Shown in pieces: positions 1 through 16,226 of a stretch of DNA of 64,000 nt. How positions within the stretch are numbered: the first letter of the stretch is position 1; each line of letters begins with the position of its first letter. Source of the stretch: Luzula sylvatica (Eukaryota > Streptophyta > Magnoliopsida > Poales > Juncaceae); assembly GCA_946800325.1 (NCBI GenBank), contig OX326958.1, positions 21,092,414-21,156,413 on the forward strand, written 5' to 3'. The notes beneath the pieces were generated by a model. It was not told where the DNA came from. It made no database searches and worked only from the letters and a program-made list of their open reading frames with translations. The position numbers and the translations under genes were made by a program.

Positions 1-1
1 G

Positions 2-32
<31 letters not shown>

Positions 33-135
33 TAATAATAATAATAATAATAATAATGACAATAATGATAATAATAATAATAATGATAATAATACTACTA
101 CTACTACTAATAATAATAATAACAACAACAATGAT
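1..135. repeat. TAA/AAT trinucleotide microsatellite
   Basis: Nearly pure runs of TAA with GAT, ACT and AAC interruptions, ending just before the solo LTR. It starts at the window edge, so its true length is unknown. Confidence 0.95.
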
Positions 136-140
136 AAGAC

Positions 141-1129
141 TGAAGGAAATACAGTTTCGGATCAACCGTAAAAGTGTACACAGAAATAAACGAATGTAAT
201 CGTACATTCGTGGTCATATCTTTCAGTAGGAAAATCCAATTTCAATGGTTTCAAATTGGGTTATATAGATAATAAGATTATCTACAACCTTCATGTAGAA
301 ATATATTTCATATAAACGAAGTATCAGTGTCGTTTCTATGAAATTCCGAAAGGGTGCAACAGTATGACATATAGTTAGTAAAACAGTCATAACTTTTGCA
401 TACGAACTCCAATTGGGCCAGGCCAAATTGGGTTGGGTAGATAATGCTATTATCTACAACTTTAGTGTAGGTTTATTTTCTGTCAGAAGAATTTACCAAT
501 TTCGTATGGACAGAATACTGAACAGGTTCATGCAGTTTTCTATGTGAAAGAGTGTATTTGATATACATGTCTTTTGGCCCATTCTAATCCTATGTGATAT
601 AAATAGGATAATTCTCTCTCATCTCTGGATGCTTCATTCAGTCCATTGATTCGTATTATTCAGAATAATCCAGAATTATAGAGACATCCTTCTAGAGAGT
701 GAAAGAGTGTGAAGAGAGAGAACCGACAAAAGGAGTTTTCCCGGTGTAGAGAATCAATCAATCAGGCAAGTTCGCCGGTGCTTCGTCTAGGCAGTTGCAC
801 CCGCGACCGACGAACTCCGACTCAAGGTGGATATAAGTAGAGGAGCGACACTTGTGGCTCTTCGCTTGTGATCAACCCGAAGGAGAGAGAAGACGGTCAA
901 CGAGCGGTGAAAGACGCGTGGTGTGGGACGCGCGGATTGTCACCAACGTGATAGGAGAAAGAAGACTAGTAATCAACCCTTCGTGTGCAATCAATTTTGC
1001 ACTGGTATGAATCTAATCTTCTTATTTGCCTCGTACCCTTCGAAGTCATGGCGTGATCTTGGATTAGGGGAACCGGACCGGGCCTACATATCCACTGCGC
1101 GGGCCCGGGGACGGATAGAATCCCCAACA
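141..1129 (+). mobile_element. Solo LTR of the Ty1/copia family that fills 32-59 kb
   Basis: The LTR starts TGAAGGAAATACAG and ends GAATCCCCAACA, the same termini as the LTRs at 32504, 35227 and 57987 on the other strand. It is flanked by a perfect 5-bp direct duplication, AAGAC, at 136-140 and 1130-1134. There is no internal region, PBS or polypurine tract next to it, so this is one complete LTR left after LTR-LTR recombination. Its R/U5 half resembles the LTR at 32504 more than those at 35227 and 57987, which suggests the older sub-family. ORFs inside it have no protein similarity I recognise. Confidence 0.93.
598..605 (+). promoter_or_regulatory. TATA box of the solo copia LTR
   Basis: TATAAATA within GTGATATAAATAGGA, followed by a CT-rich stretch. 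The motif is conserved in the other LTRs of the family, for example on the minus strand at 58530-58537. It marks the probable U3/R boundary, so transcription should start about 30 bp downstream. Confidence 0.6.
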
Positions 1130-1134
1130 AAGAC

Positions 1135-2462
1135 ATGGGGATACATAAATGTGTAGTATTAGCATCCGAATATGTAATATGTAGTATGCATCCGTACCCG
1201 GATATCCAAATCTATATCTTTATTCCGATAAGGAAATTATCGATACATGCATGATTTTTTTTTACCGTATCCATATCCGTAAAGAATTATCAATATAACT
1301 ATCTATTTTTCAGTCGGGTACCGATACGTTATATGCGAATACTAATATTTTGAGGATACGGTTACGATTCGGTCAAAAAAATGTAGTCCCGTTTATACCC
1401 CTATAGATAATTCCAATATTTATTGTATTTTTCTCTTCATAATAACAATAATGATATCATTGCGAAATTAAAAAAAAAATGTAACACTAGTTGATGTCAT
1501 CATATTATTATAACTCAATTAAGTATGATACAAGTTCATATCGTTTGGTACAATTATAACTATAGTTTAAGAAAGAAAAAAAACTAAAATAATTGATATA
1601 TGTGTGATAAGATTATAAATTCTTTAGGTTTTAGTATGTGGCCTTTTCATCTTCGATTGGGGTTTTTCTCGATCATGTTAACTCAGCGTATAGTGATAAA
1701 CAATTGTGAAGTACCGCTCCAACTAGCTTGAACTTAAATAGTTATAATTAATGATAATAATAATTCACATCATGAAGTTAGTTGCTTTCAAAATTACTTA
1801 AAATTCGAAGAATAATAATGGAACATATTAGCCTTTATATAAACCAAAGCATTTTTTAAGAATTAATGGTTCCAATTTTGTCATATTTCATAATAAACGG
1901 TTGAAACAATTTTCCGATCATAACATGACCAAATAAATTTGATTTTTACAGAAAAGTAGATGTTCAGTTAGGACGGGATAAATGAGTAAATTGATTCGGT
2001 TTATTATGACATAAAAAAAATTTAATTTAACGTGTCTTTGCCTTTTGTTTGGTATATATCCCTAATTGTTAAAACATCAATAGAAACCAACATGCATTAT
2101 TTTCCAAATAGATTCATCAATTAGTGGTAATTGATCAGTAGACTATTTCTATATTTGTCTCAGAAAACTTGACCCGGTTGTCCATAATGTGGATGCATCC
2201 TTTCGGAACATATCTTATAATATGTGATATGAATTCATTACTTTTTGACTAGATTAAAAGTACCCATAAAATATAAAATATGTCTCAAAGATGTTGACCT
2301 TTTCCTACGAGTATAGAAAACCTCATTAATAAGAACTATTCTTCCTTTCTTCATATAAAATACTAATATATTCTGATGGACTGAGTCTTAAATGTTTAAT
2401 GAGACAACAATCAACAAACAGGATTTTGATACAAGTATGGAAGTTTTCAAACTTGTAAGCAT
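1135..2462. other. Intergenic AT-rich sequence upstream of the first germin-like gene
   Basis: No coding sequence is supportable here. From about 1165 to 1385 there is a degenerate tract rich in CCGGATATCC/ATCCGTA-like words, similar in style to the tracts at 16.05 and 17.65 kb. The rest is plain AT-rich sequence that should contain the upstream regulatory region of the germin-like gene. Confidence 0.6.
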
Positions 2463-2470
2463 TATATAAT
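2463..2470 (+). promoter_or_regulatory. Possible TATA box of first germin-like gene
   Basis: TATATAAT lies 107 bp upstream of the ATG at 2577. The position suits a plant core promoter, but the surroundings are AT-rich, so the match is weak evidence alone. Confidence 0.35.
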
Positions 2471-2576
2471 CCCATCAAGCTAATTAAATGACACCACAAC
2501 TTCTCCTCAAACAATTACTTAGCTGCTATTCAAACATCTATACTCATTAGAAGAGAAACAAATACTTTGAAAAGAA

Positions 2577-3387
2577 ATGACTTTCCATACCTTGCTTCTC
2601 ATGGCTCTCCTGGCCTTTTCTTCTTCTCAGGCATTTGCTTCGGATCCGAGTCCTCTTCAGGACTTTTGTGTTGCCGACAACACCTCTCAAGGTTTGTACC
2701 GCCATTTAATTCTTACTATGCAAATGCATCTTAATTAGGATAGACTATGAAATAGAAATATTTATTACGCTTAAATTTATTAGTACCCAACAATTGCCTA
2801 AAGAAAAATTATTCACAATTTTTTTTGCTCATAATGCAGTGCTTGTTAATGGACATGTATGTCTGAATGCAAAAGACGTGACACCAGAACATTTCTTCTT
2901 CGAGGGTCTTGACAAAGCCGGAAACACATCGAACCCACTCGGGTCAATTGTTAACCTTGTCAATGTTGACAAAATTCATGGCCTCAACACCCTTGGAATC
3001 TCTATTGCCCGTCTGGACTTTGCTCCCTATGGTGGTCTGAACCCTCCTCACATTCATCCAAGAGCAACTGAAGTCCTTACGGTCATCGAAGGAACTCTCT
3101 ATGTTGGATTTGTGACCTCAAACACTGATAATAAACTCTTTGCTAAAGTGTTGAACAAAGGAGATGTTTTTGTTTTCCCTCAAGGACTCATCCATTTCCA
3201 ATTCAATATTGGACCCATCCCTGCAGTTGCGATTGCTGGTCTGAGCAGTCAGAACCCCGGATTGATTACTATTGCTAAAGCAGTCTTCGGATCAAACCCG
3301 TCAATTTCAGACGACGTGCTTGCAAAAGCATTCCAATTGGACAAGAAGACTGTGGATTGGCTTCAAGCTCAGTTCCTAACCAACTAA
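2577..3387 (+). CDS. GLP: Germin-like protein (cupin), two exons
   Basis: Exons 2577-2691 and 2840-3387 (GT/AG intron, codon split g|tg) give 220 residues, the usual germin-like length. Residues 1-21 form a signal peptide ending SQAFA, so the protein is predicted to be secreted to the apoplast. Cys31 and Cys46 are the expected disulfide pair. The two cupin boxes are intact: box 1 [13 protein letters not shown] supplies metal ligands His109, His111 and Glu116, and box 2 [14 protein letters not shown] supplies His157. This family forms Mn-binding hexamers; known members act as superoxide dismutases or oxalate oxidases, and which applies here cannot be read from sequence. The ATG at 2577 is chosen because it begins the signal peptide in frame. 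It is tandem with a paralogue 3.1 kb downstream, which has an extra intron. Confidence 0.93.
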
Positions 3388-3912
3388 TAAATCGTCTATA
3401 ACTAAAATGAGTATAGATCGATAATCAAGTTTTTTAGTTTGATTGCATATTAGATTTTTTTTTTGTATTTATTCCTATATAATAAGACTGTGGCGCCTTT
3501 TACTGATGATTGCATGCGCGTAATAATATGAATATCATACAATTATTTGCTCGGATTCTATCTTATATATCCATTAGTTAAATGTGCAGCCTTAATTTTG
3601 CTTTGCTATTTCATGTCATATGTACTTCTAAATTAAAGGTATAACTCTGAAGGCTAAATAACCATACTGGCATCGATAAGGATCTGAAATGGTTTTTCGG
3701 AACACCAAAAATGAAATAAAATCAATGAATTCTGACCGAGTATTTCTTTCTCACGTCACAAACGACCATTCTCTGGGCCAAGACAAGATACTTTCCATAT
3801 TTTTCTTTTTGAATCTTTCAAATATTAATTTATGGTGAAGTTTTAAGAGTTTGTTATTAAATTGGTATTTGCTATTAAATTGGAATCATAATATATTAAT
3901 TTGGAGAGAGAG

Positions 3913-3960
<48 letters not shown>

Positions 3961-6410
3961 TAATCGGGTCGGGTTTGAGAGAGAGCGTTTTTTTATATTT
4001 AATGGATAATTGCCACGTCATATCTTAAATCATCATACAAAATGTCATGTCACCGTGTCATTTCAGCAGTTAACTGCTGACTAGGTAGTTAACTGATGGA
4101 ATTGACACTAATGAGTAATATCAAAAGTTCAATGATAATAGTGAGTAAGTTAAAGTTGGGAGACAAGCTGCACAATTTTAAAGAATTCACGAGGCAAAAG
4201 TGAGTTTTCTTTCAAAATTATTTTGAGATTATAACTATTTTTTTTTCATTTTTTATTGTATTATTGTATTTGTGATTTTGCATGAATAGTTGAATGCACG
4301 TGTAATTTCCTTACCTGTGAGATTATAAAGATTTTGCTAATTTTGAAGGATACGTTTTATTTTGACCCTTTTTATCAAATTTAGACTTGAAATTGACACA
4401 TTTACAATATTAAAAAAATCATTTTTTAGAGATATATAGGCACACAATAATAATATATATTATAAGCTCAGACAAAAAAAATATATATCTTACATTATTT
4501 TTTCATTTATGAGGTCAATGTTAAAATAAAAAATTATGAACTTTGTGTCTAATATAATTGAGATTACTTATTACTTTGATTTATGCTAAAATATGACATA
4601 TCACTTTATAACTTGTGGTGAACATAATAATTGATCGAAGCCAACATATAGTGATAACAAAAATTAATCCCACTAACAATGACATAGTGATCTGTGTAAA
4701 TACTAAATAATATTATAATCATTTTACTATGTAATACGAAGATTAGTCACAAACAATATAAAAAAAGTATGTTAAAATATAATATGATAATTTATTTGAG
4801 ATTGTCTATTGATTTTATTTATGCTTAATGAACTTTTTTTAAATCACTAATAGTGAGGCAAACATATTACTTCTCATGTTCACATGAATTGGCAACCAAT
4901 AATCTTATGACTATGGAAACAGCTGATGCATGGTTCTTGGTGAATCATATTTTGAATCACCTAACAAAAATGTTCATCGAAATTAAAACTAATATTATTA
5001 TTTTCTTATATGTTTTTTCAGTTTGTTGTTATTTATTGAAAGCATGAAACCTCAAGATATTCTACATTTATCTTTTCAAATGTATATGTCATGGTGTCAT
5101 TTGTCTTTTGTGATTTAAGAGACGTTTCATTACTGTTTTAAAATTAATAAGTCTTGACATTTATCCTAATTTGTTTTATTTTCATAGTAATAAAATAACG
5201 TCATCGGCAATGCTTTAGGAAATATTTCATGAAAATATAATTACCATCAATTTGATGATTTTTTTCTATTCACATGAATGTTTTATTTTATTTTAAATAT
5301 TATTCCATAAAATAAATTTTCTTGACATACAATATTCCAAAACATATTTCAAAATCCAAACCGAACTGCCATAGTTCTGCATACATGCTGATAATTAGAG
5401 ATAGTAAAATGTTTGGTTCAAACACTAGATAATAAAATAATGTCATCCACAATGTCCATGATATTTTTTTCATGGGAATACAAATATCACCAAAATTGAT
5501 GACTTTTCTTTATTCTCATGGGCATTCTATTTCTTCGAATATTAAAAACTAAAATTATTCCAAAAAATTTATTTATTTCACATAGTTTTCAAATTTATAG
5601 GAAAAAAAAATGCATCGACCAAACATGACTATTGTATATGTTATGAAATACTATTTCATGGAATGAAACTTTTTAACATATAATATTTCAAGACACATTT
5701 CAAATCTCGAAGCAAACGGTGAATATTTGGAACTGAAACTGTTGGCAATGACCTCTCTCCTCTGTCAATACGTGTCATGGAAAATCTAAATCGTATTTTT
5801 CTACATAAAATATCATATTATTAGTGCCAATGCCAATAATACATGATAGTAGATAACCCCATTACAGACTAATTTTATGCTTATTTATTATACATGGACA
5901 TCTTTAGTCACTCTGCACACAGCCGCCGCCGCCGCCATCAAAGTCAATTCCTCATGTCACTGTGATCTTCCGTTGTGTATAATCCTAAAATGTGACTACT
6001 TTAGAGTATATTTCTAATTTCTAATAATAAACTTAGAGATCCAAACAAGAATGTGGCATATAAGAACTGGAATTTTGTGCAAAGTGAAGGGAGCTCCATC
6101 GTCAAGATAAGTACTATGATAATCCCAATGGTTTGATGACTTAATTCCATTATCACAAATTGACACAACATAAACGTACACCGAAATAGAAATTTAGTAT
6201 TCATGACTTAATGTACTTAATTTAGTTTACTATTTCATTTTGGAAAAACACTTGACTTGGTTCATTAGTGGATGCCTACTCAAAATGCATAATAGGCTCT
6301 GAACCATCAGATGGCACAGGTCCATCATGAACCACCAATGGGAGCATGCCACGTCAACCATTTCTTTCAACTGGCGTGGACCATGTTCTCAAATAATGGC
6401 TCTCCTTGTC
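3388..6410. other. Intergenic region between the two germin-like genes
   Basis: Three kilobases of AT-rich sequence with no supportable gene. It includes a GA microsatellite (3904-3958) and degenerate direct repeats of about 150-180 bp (5188-5365, 5427-5580 and a shorter piece near 5643-5720) sharing words like ATAAAATAAYGTCATC and ACATATTTCAAA. A short GCC run lies near 5922. The last few hundred bases presumably hold the second gene's promoter. Confidence 0.6.
3904..3958. repeat. GA dinucleotide microsatellite
   Basis: An almost uninterrupted (GA)n run of about 55 bp with a single GC interruption near the start. Confidence 0.95.
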
Positions 6411-6418
6411 TATAAATA
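6411..6418 (+). promoter_or_regulatory. TATA box of second germin-like gene
   Basis: CTATAAATAGC, a textbook plant TATA box, 70 bp upstream of the ATG at 6481. This implies a short 5' UTR of about 35-40 nt. Confidence 0.8.
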
Positions 6419-6480
6419 GCTGGTTCAACATGCTATTATGACAAGAAGAAACAACGCAAACAAACATTGAAACCAAAACA

Positions 6481-7320
6481 ATGGCCATGCATCTCATATT
6501 TGCACTTCTTGCTATAGTTACATGGCCACTTGCATTAGCTTCCGATCCAAGCCCTCTCCAAGATTTCTGTGTTGCCGATAATAACTCGAATGGTACATTT
6601 TATATTATATTATATACAAGTTCATTTCATGTATATACTCAATGTGAACTTTTCATTCGATGCAGTATTCGTGAATGGATTCGTATGCAAGAATCCGAAA
6701 CTGGTAACCGCGAACGATTTCTTCTTACCCGGACTCGACAAACCGGGAAACACGATGAACCCGCTCGGTTCCGTGGTGACTCAAGCGAATGTCGCTCAGA
6801 TACCCGGTCTCAACACGCTCGGAATTTCACTCGCCCGTATCGATTTTGCACCGAACGGTTTGAACCCGCCTCACACTCATCCGCGCGGCACCGAGATCCT
6901 TGTCGTGATTGAAGGAACCTTAACGGTCGGGTTCGTGACTTCCAACCCCGATAACAAACTCATCACCAAGGTCATTAATTATTTACTTAGCCCAATTATT
7001 TTGTCATTTAATTAACAAGTATTGGTCCTTGAATACAGATACTCCAAAAGGGTGACGTGTTCGTGTTTCCAATAGGGCTGATCCACTTCCAGTTGAACAA
7101 CGGGTTGGTGCCAGCCGTGGCTATATCTGGGCTGAGCAGTCAGAATCCTGGCCTTATCGTGGTCGCAAATAATGTATTCGGGTCGAAAGGACCCATTTCT
7201 GACGATATTCTCGCCAAGGCTTTCATGTTGGACCAAAAGACTGTTGATTGGATTCAGAGCCAATTCGGGGCCCCCAGCGGATCCGGATCCGGATCCAACC
7301 CCTACCCTCACTACCCTTAA
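6481..7320 (+). CDS. GLP: Germin-like protein (cupin) with Gly-Ser tail, three exons
   Basis: Exons 6481-6592, 6666-6970 and 7039-7320 give 232 residues. The signal peptide is about residues 1-20 (ending LALA). Cys30 and Cys45 form the expected disulfide. Cupin box 1 [13 protein letters not shown] gives His107, His109 and Glu114; box 2 [14 protein letters not shown] gives His155, so the metal site is complete. Intron 1 is at the same place as in the upstream paralogue; intron 2, between ITK and ILQKGD, is absent there. The C-terminus carries an unusual extension, [14 protein letters not shown], from a GGATCC-type hexamer repeat. Exons are more GC-rich than those of the paralogue. Predicted role: secreted Mn-binding oxidase/superoxide dismutase type protein; exact activity unknown. 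Confidence 0.93.
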
Positions 7321-7444
7321 GTTACCATTTTATGATTACATGCATGAATTTTAGTTATTTTCTCGGTACTGTGGTTTGTGATGTGCAAGTAGATCCATGC
7401 ATAAATGGAGTTGTATCCGTATAAGTACCTTAAGAATAATGATC

Positions 7445-7450
7445 AATAAA
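7445..7450 (+). terminator. Possible poly(A) signal of second germin-like gene
   Basis: AATAAA 125 nt after the stop codon. It lies in the short gap between two convergent genes; the stop of the minus-strand dehydratase gene is only 75 bp further on. Confidence 0.4.
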
Positions 7451-7524
7451 ACGAAGCAATCTTTGATTATTAATTATTTCATCGCCGAAGTCCCCAACAA
7501 AAATGTAAAATAACTAATATTAAG

Positions 7525-8937
7525 CTATGACCGTGATAGCACGCCTTTCGAACTGCAATTAGAATACTAATAGTATTTCAAAACAAGAAAAAAAAAAAAT
7601 CTAATTGATATACAAAATTAAAAATATAATAATATAATCAAACCTTGGTATAGATCCGTGGCGCCTCAAGTCGAATTCAGTAGCCTGACGAAGAGCTCTC
7701 GCAAATGCTTTAAATGTCGCCTCGATTATATGATGTGAATTCTTCCCAGCAAGCTTTCAAATTTAAATTTCCAAATTTCAAATTATTTTTAAACAATTTA
7801 TATTCGTTTTTGTATATTTATATTACCTGGCGAATATGGAGTGTCATGCCAGACGTGTTGACCAACGACTGGAAAAAATGTTCCACTAGCTACAAAGTTC
7901 ATGAAAATTATAATTAACCCCCCGAAATATTTAATAATTGTTTAAAGCTAACCTGTGTATCGTATTTGCCAACTCTTTCGGTTGGAATATTTAAATCACA
8001 ACTCAAATGAGGCCGCCCTGATAAATCCTGCATTAAGTGTTTAATTGTCGATATTAATAAACTAAAAGAAAAAATTAATTAATTAACTTCGAAATATATT
8101 TTACCAGTATAACTTCAATCGCAGCTTCATCAAGAGGTGCTGTGAAATGACCGAATCGATTTATGCCTTTTCTATCTCCTAGTGCTTGAAGCAATGCCTG
8201 AAAATTTAACCAATAATCATTTTTTTTTTCCTTTTTTTAATTACGCATCGAATAATTTTATGAAAATTAATTACGGATCCAATTGCAAGAGCAATATCTT
8301 CATTTGTATGATGATCGTCAATATGTGTGTCGCCAGAAGCATTTACATGTACATCAAGTAATCCATGCGAAGCCAATTGCTAAAAGATAAAAGAAGTTTT
8401 AGGATATAATAAAATGAAGGAAATGAAATGATGGTGTTTTTACATCTAACATGTGATCCAGGAAAGGGATTCCGGTGCTGGATTCTGAAATCCCAGATCC
8501 ATCGAGATTGATCTTTACGTGCACATTTGTCTCCTTTGTAACCCTTTTTACCTCTCCAATTCGACATGCTATTAATGATTGCAAAAACAAATAAAGAATT
8601 GAACTTTAAAACAAGTTAATATTTCAGTTAATAGATTAATCTTTATAAATTAGAATCGGAAATGCAGAAAAATGATATTTTTTAAGTAGAACCAAATGAA
8701 ATGATATTAATTAGAGAAAAAAATACTTGATAATTGCTGAGTATCCAAATGAGAATTTGAAGAAGCCATTGGCGCAGTTAGTGTCCTCGAATTGAGCGTA
8801 CCAGTGCGAAATCCAGTTTTATAAGGATAGGATACAGAGAGGGAAGTATGAAGTGTCGACACAGCCCTAGATTTGGCTAGGGTTTTGATCAGAGGCTGTG
8901 TAGAAGAGAAAGAAAGGGAACGAACCGCAGAGCTCAT
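7525..8937 (-). CDS. HISN5: Imidazoleglycerol-phosphate dehydratase, eight exons
   Basis: Catalyses dehydration of imidazole glycerol phosphate to imidazole acetol phosphate, a middle step of histidine biosynthesis in plastids. Exons, in coding order: 8727-8937, 8444-8568, 8275-8379, 8105-8197, 7953-8027, 7827-7889, 7644-7753, 7525-7552; all junctions are GT/AG and the frame closes to 269 residues, matching plant family length. Residues 1 to about 70 are Ser/Thr/Arg-rich, fitting a chloroplast transit peptide. The two Mn-binding signatures are present: DDHHTNED (His135, His136, Glu139) and [12 protein letters not shown] (His231, His232, Glu235), plus the conserved GIPFLDHML. The last exon codes for the typical SSKGVLSRS end. 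It is head-to-head with PEX6 and convergent with the germin-like gene. Looks intact. Confidence 0.96.
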
Positions 8938-9382
8938 CTAACTGCTTCTAGAAGATTCCCGCGGCGGCGGAGCTCGGTGTCTCTTTCGAGTTTCGACGGT
9001 GAAGTTGTAAACTGGAGATTGGAGAGGAGTGTTATTTGAGTATATGCCCTCTCAAAAAGTACATATTACAAGTTCTAATTATTCTATTCACCGCATGATT
9101 ATTAAGTTTCTAGGTTTTTGATAACCGGATTCTCAAATTCAGTTATTGCAGGAATTGAAATTCCGGGTTTTCATTGTATATGGGCTTGTCTCAGCATTTC
9201 ACCCCAAACTTATCTGTGTTTACATATGTGTAGCGGATAATCTGTAGAACAAAACGGCTCGTTACATAGAAGAGTAAATATTGACTGCATGAAAATTAGA
9301 CTATCTTCTCCGAGCTATCTTTAGCAGCTGAGTCTCCATTAGCCATTGTTAGCACCTCTACACAAATTATTATTGCGTGATC
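8938..9382. promoter_or_regulatory. Shared bidirectional promoter region, dehydratase and PEX6
   Basis: Only 445 bp separate the two start codons, which read away from each other, so both 5' UTRs and core promoters must fit here. A GC-richer patch (CCCGCGGCGGCGGAGCTC, about 8957-8974) lies in the dehydratase 5' UTR. I see no clear TATA box for either gene, as is common for housekeeping genes. Confidence 0.65.
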
Positions 9383-14648
<5,266 letters not shown>

Positions 14649-15031
14649 ATAATTTGGTTATTCATAATGACTAATTTTTTTCTATTTGGTGTATTGAAAA
14701 GACGGTTTTGGTCAAACAGATTAATTATTTGAGGTGGAATCAAGTGGAGGGGATTAGAAAAAACGTATACAATGAATAATTATTGGAAATAATGTAAATA
14801 TGGTGAAGGTTTATTTGGTTAATATCACTACTAATGAGTATTATGGGTATGATAAATACGAGAATTTTGTCGAGTTATAGATCATCGATTTTCAGAGAAT
14901 TTTGATCGAGTCGTTTCTCAAGTTTTGTCGAGTAATATTATGGCTTATCGGTATGATAAATTCGAGAATTATGGTTAATATCACTACTAATAATGTAAAT
15001 ATGGTAAAGGTTCGGGTATATAAAAAAATAG
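14649..15031. other. 3' flank of PEX6
   Basis: AT-rich sequence with the short duplicated phrase TATGGTATGATAAATTCGAGAAT-like near 14850 and 14945, also with a repeated ATCGAGTCGTTTCTCA word. No gene is seen. Confidence 0.5.
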
Positions 15032-15302
15032 TGAAATTTTACCATGCCCCTTCATTTCCCCCAAAGCATCATTTGTATCATTGATTAATGGTTAATGATC
15101 CAAGTAATTTAAAAAGTGCATCATATTAACAATTAATTGATATATAATTAAGATACATATGTATTAACAATTCTTAATCAATATAAATTAACTGTTAATG
15201 AGATGTATTTTTGTTAATTAGTTGGATCATTAATCATTAATCATTAATCATTAATCGGTAATATAGAGGATGTTGGGGGAAATGAGGGGGCAGAGTAAAT
15301 GG
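15032..15302. mobile_element. Foldback MITE-like element
   Basis: Imperfect inverted repeat of about 270 bp. The left arm reads GAAATTTTACCATGCCCC..CATTTCCCCCAA and the reverse complement of the right arm reads GCCATTTACTCTGCCCCC..CATTTCCCCCAA. Pairing continues inward through ATTAATGATCCAA and ATACATATGTAT to a centre near 15160. It has no ORF and I could not identify a clear target duplication. A similar terminal phrase occurs at about 62671, so the family has at least one more partial copy here. Confidence 0.65.
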
Positions 15303-16046
15303 CCTCGTTATGCAATACATGTTGATCACAAAGCATGGATAGTTTGTCCCTCGTGAATTTAATCAATCTCTCTTTGCTGACGGAGACCTAAACCGAACTA
15401 GTCAAAAATGATATTAACAACTCTTACCTAATTCCTTTTGAATATTATCGTGCATTTACTTCGGTCTTCGTTCACCAAGGAGTTCCGAGATATATCTCTC
15501 TCCATGAGGTGAACAAATTTCATATTAGCCGTTCATATTATTCGTTATGGTTCGCATTAATTTTGGTTTTGATAATAAGCATTTATTAACTTCAATTTAA
15601 CATAACGATATCAATTCGCAGTGCCGAGACTAGTCTGACAAAACATAAAATCTTAATAATAGTAATAATAATCTTCTTCATAGGTTACAATAGATTCATC
15701 ATCTTTTTTTTAGAATAAATGAAAAAAACTCAAATGTTTTTCATTCACTGATGTCAATAAAAATCGAATTCACAATTTTTCAAAATATATAAATTTTTTT
15801 GCCACACACTAAATCAACTATAGGTTTCATCGTCATAAGATGGAAGAATCCAAACCACATCTCCATGTTTGGCCTCTTGTCGCTCTCATGTTTCCAGTAT
15901 GAATGGTTTGAAGTCAAACATTCTTTATTGCAGATAGTGAATAGAGCCTTGTTTTATTGATCTAGTCAAATATTTTCTATTAGTCGTAATCGTAATCACC
16001 ACCTAATTTCATTTGATTTCAATTTAATTTTAACGGATTCGTATTC
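15303..16046. other. Intergenic sequence, nothing recognised
   Basis: AT-rich non-coding sequence. No ORF, repeat or RNA gene could be supported. Confidence 0.5.
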
Positions 16047-16226
16047 ATACTTTTTCGAATATGGATATTCGGATACGGAATAATCCGGATCCGGATACAG
16101 ATACCGTTCGGATATTAAACGGATATTGATAATGTTCGAATATTGTCGGATATGGTTACTGATCTTTTCCGAATATTAAAACATATATTATTATATCACA
16201 ACATAATATATTTTTAATTTTATATA

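Noticed and set aside
6481..6912. 143-residue ORF reading through intron 1 of the second germin-like gene
   Set aside because: It shares only the signal-peptide exon; beyond 6592 the frame is Arg/Ser-rich nonsense, while splicing 6592 to 6666 restores the cupin domain.
9377..9382. Upstream start two codons before the PEX6 ATG
   Set aside because: The codon at 9377 is GTG; the first ATG in frame is 9383 and gives the family N-terminus.
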